DNA from: Bacillota bacterium
GTDB lineage: Bacteria; Bacillota_C; Negativicutes; CTSoil-072
Reading direction: 5' to 3'
Length of the DNA: 6,584 nt
NCBI GenBank assembly: GCA_017861495.1
Contig: JAGFXW010000143.1
Location: 1-6,584, forward strand
Each line of letters opens with the position of its first letter. Position 1 is the stretch's first letter. The translations under genes and the position numbers were made by a program. Under the pieces are notes generated by a model, which saw only the letters and a list, made by a program, of their open reading frames with translations, had not been told where the DNA came from and did no database searches. Of this stretch, positions 5,923 to 6,584 are shown piece by piece.

Positions 5923-6584
5923 TCACGGAATAGGAACCCCCATCGCCTTTTCCAATTTCGCTTTGTTGGTATTGTAATCATACAACGCTTGCACGTAATT
6001 TGTCTTCGCCTGCGTCAATGCCACCTGGGCATCAATTACATCCAGGTTGGTTCCCACACCAGCGCTGTAACGGACTTGCGCAATCTTAAAATCTTCTTCC
6101 GCTTTCGATACCGCAACCTGGCTTGTGCTGATCCGTTTCTCGGCTTCCTGCATACTCAAATAATTCTGGCGAATTTCCAGTTGGACACTGTCCCGGGTCT
6201 GCTGTGCCGTGTAATTTGCCTTTTGGACTGCCGCATCCGCCTGCTTCACTTGTGCGCTGGTGACTCCGGTATCAAAAATATTCCAGGTCGAGGACAGGGA
6301 AATCGACCAACTATCAAATCCCGTTCCCGGTGATTTATAGTCCCACCGGCCTACTCCTCCAGAAAAAGCCACTGTTGGTCCGTAGCCGCTCTTGGCAACC
6401 TTGACGGTTTCTTCCGCCACCTTAATCGCGGTTTCGGCCTGCGCAGTATCGGGACGGTTCTGCAAACCAAAGCGGATGCTGTCACTCAGGCTTCTGGCAT
6501 AGGGCTGGTATTGCAATTCTTCTTTTATAATCAATTCCGTTTCCAACGGCAGGCCAATAACATTGTTGAGACTGGCAACCGCCA
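5923..6584 (-). CDS. TolC-family outer-membrane efflux channel, C-terminal part (5' end outside the window)
   Basis: About 219 residues of an outer-membrane factor (OEP/TolC family), which trimerises into a beta-barrel and periplasmic helical tunnel serving type I secretion or multidrug efflux. The frame stays open to the window edge. The TTG at 6546 is not a true start, because the residues before it (SLNNVIGLPLE) are family-typical and end the first of the two internal repeats. The second repeat follows in full: helix YARSLSDSIRFGLQNRPDT, strand region YGPTVAFSGGVG and SWSISLSSTWNIFDTG, the coiled-coil helices from SAQVKQADAAV onwards, then RYSAGVGTNLDVIDAQ and ALYDYNTNKAKLEKAMGVPIP at the C-terminus. 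These are hallmark positions of the family. The partner inner-membrane pump and adaptor would be expected upstream, beyond the right edge, so the exported substrate cannot be named. Its terminator follows at 5876-5853. Confidence 0.93.
   Translation of the reverse strand, partial: AVASLNNVIGLPLETELIIKEELQYQPYARSLSDSIRFGLQNRPDTAQAETAIKVAEETVKVAKSGYGPTVAFSGGVGRWDYKSPGTGFDSWSISLSSTWNIFDTGVTSAQVKQADAAVQKANYTAQQTRDSVQLEIRQNYLSMQEAEKRISTSQVAVSKAEEDFKIAQVRYSAGVGTNLDVIDAQVALTQAKTNYVQALYDYNTNKAKLEKAMGVPIP

Noticed and set aside
6544..6546. TTG at 6546 as the start of the TolC-family gene
   Set aside because: The frame is open for 12 more codons to the window edge, and these encode family-typical sequence ending in NNVIGLPLE, so the gene is truncated by the window and does not begin here.

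Overview
The window holds four genes, all on the minus strand, so transcription runs from high to low coordinates: a TolC-type outer-membrane channel (cut by the right edge), a very large TamB-type envelope protein, a small sigma-70 family RNA polymerase sigma factor, and a small single-pass membrane protein of unknown family. There are no RNA genes, mobile elements or CRISPR arrays that I can see. About 90% of the window is coding.

Organism (inference): TolC and TamB both require a two-membrane envelope, while the strong purine-rich ribosome-binding sites (for example GGAGGT before tamB) and a group 3-like sigma factor next to envelope genes look Firmicute-like. The best fit is a diderm Firmicute of the Negativicutes (Sporomusa/Pelosinus type, roughly 50% G+C). 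A proteobacterial or other diderm origin cannot be excluded from this window alone.

Layout: 6584-5923 is the C-terminal half of the TolC-family protein. It is followed by a clear hairpin terminator (5876-5853) and a leader of about 95 bases carrying short inverted repeats. tamB occupies 5756-1413 (1447 residues). The sigma gene follows after 62 bases with no visible terminator (1350-709), so tamB and the sigma gene are probably co-transcribed. A 156-base spacer (708-553) is rich in inverted repeats: two copies of a TATTT-N5-AAATA element 41 bases apart, and a 14-base perfect palindrome close to the last gene. That gene (552-13) encodes a 179-residue protein with a cytoplasmic helical part, one membrane span and an extracytoplasmic tail.

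How they may work together: TolC exports substrates across the outer membrane, and TamB is thought to carry phospholipid (and/or assist outer-membrane protein assembly) between the membranes. The sigma factor plus a membrane protein with the topology of an anti-sigma factor, directly behind tamB, suggests a regulatory circuit that senses envelope state. This last step is a hypothesis from gene order and topology, not from recognised anti-sigma homology.
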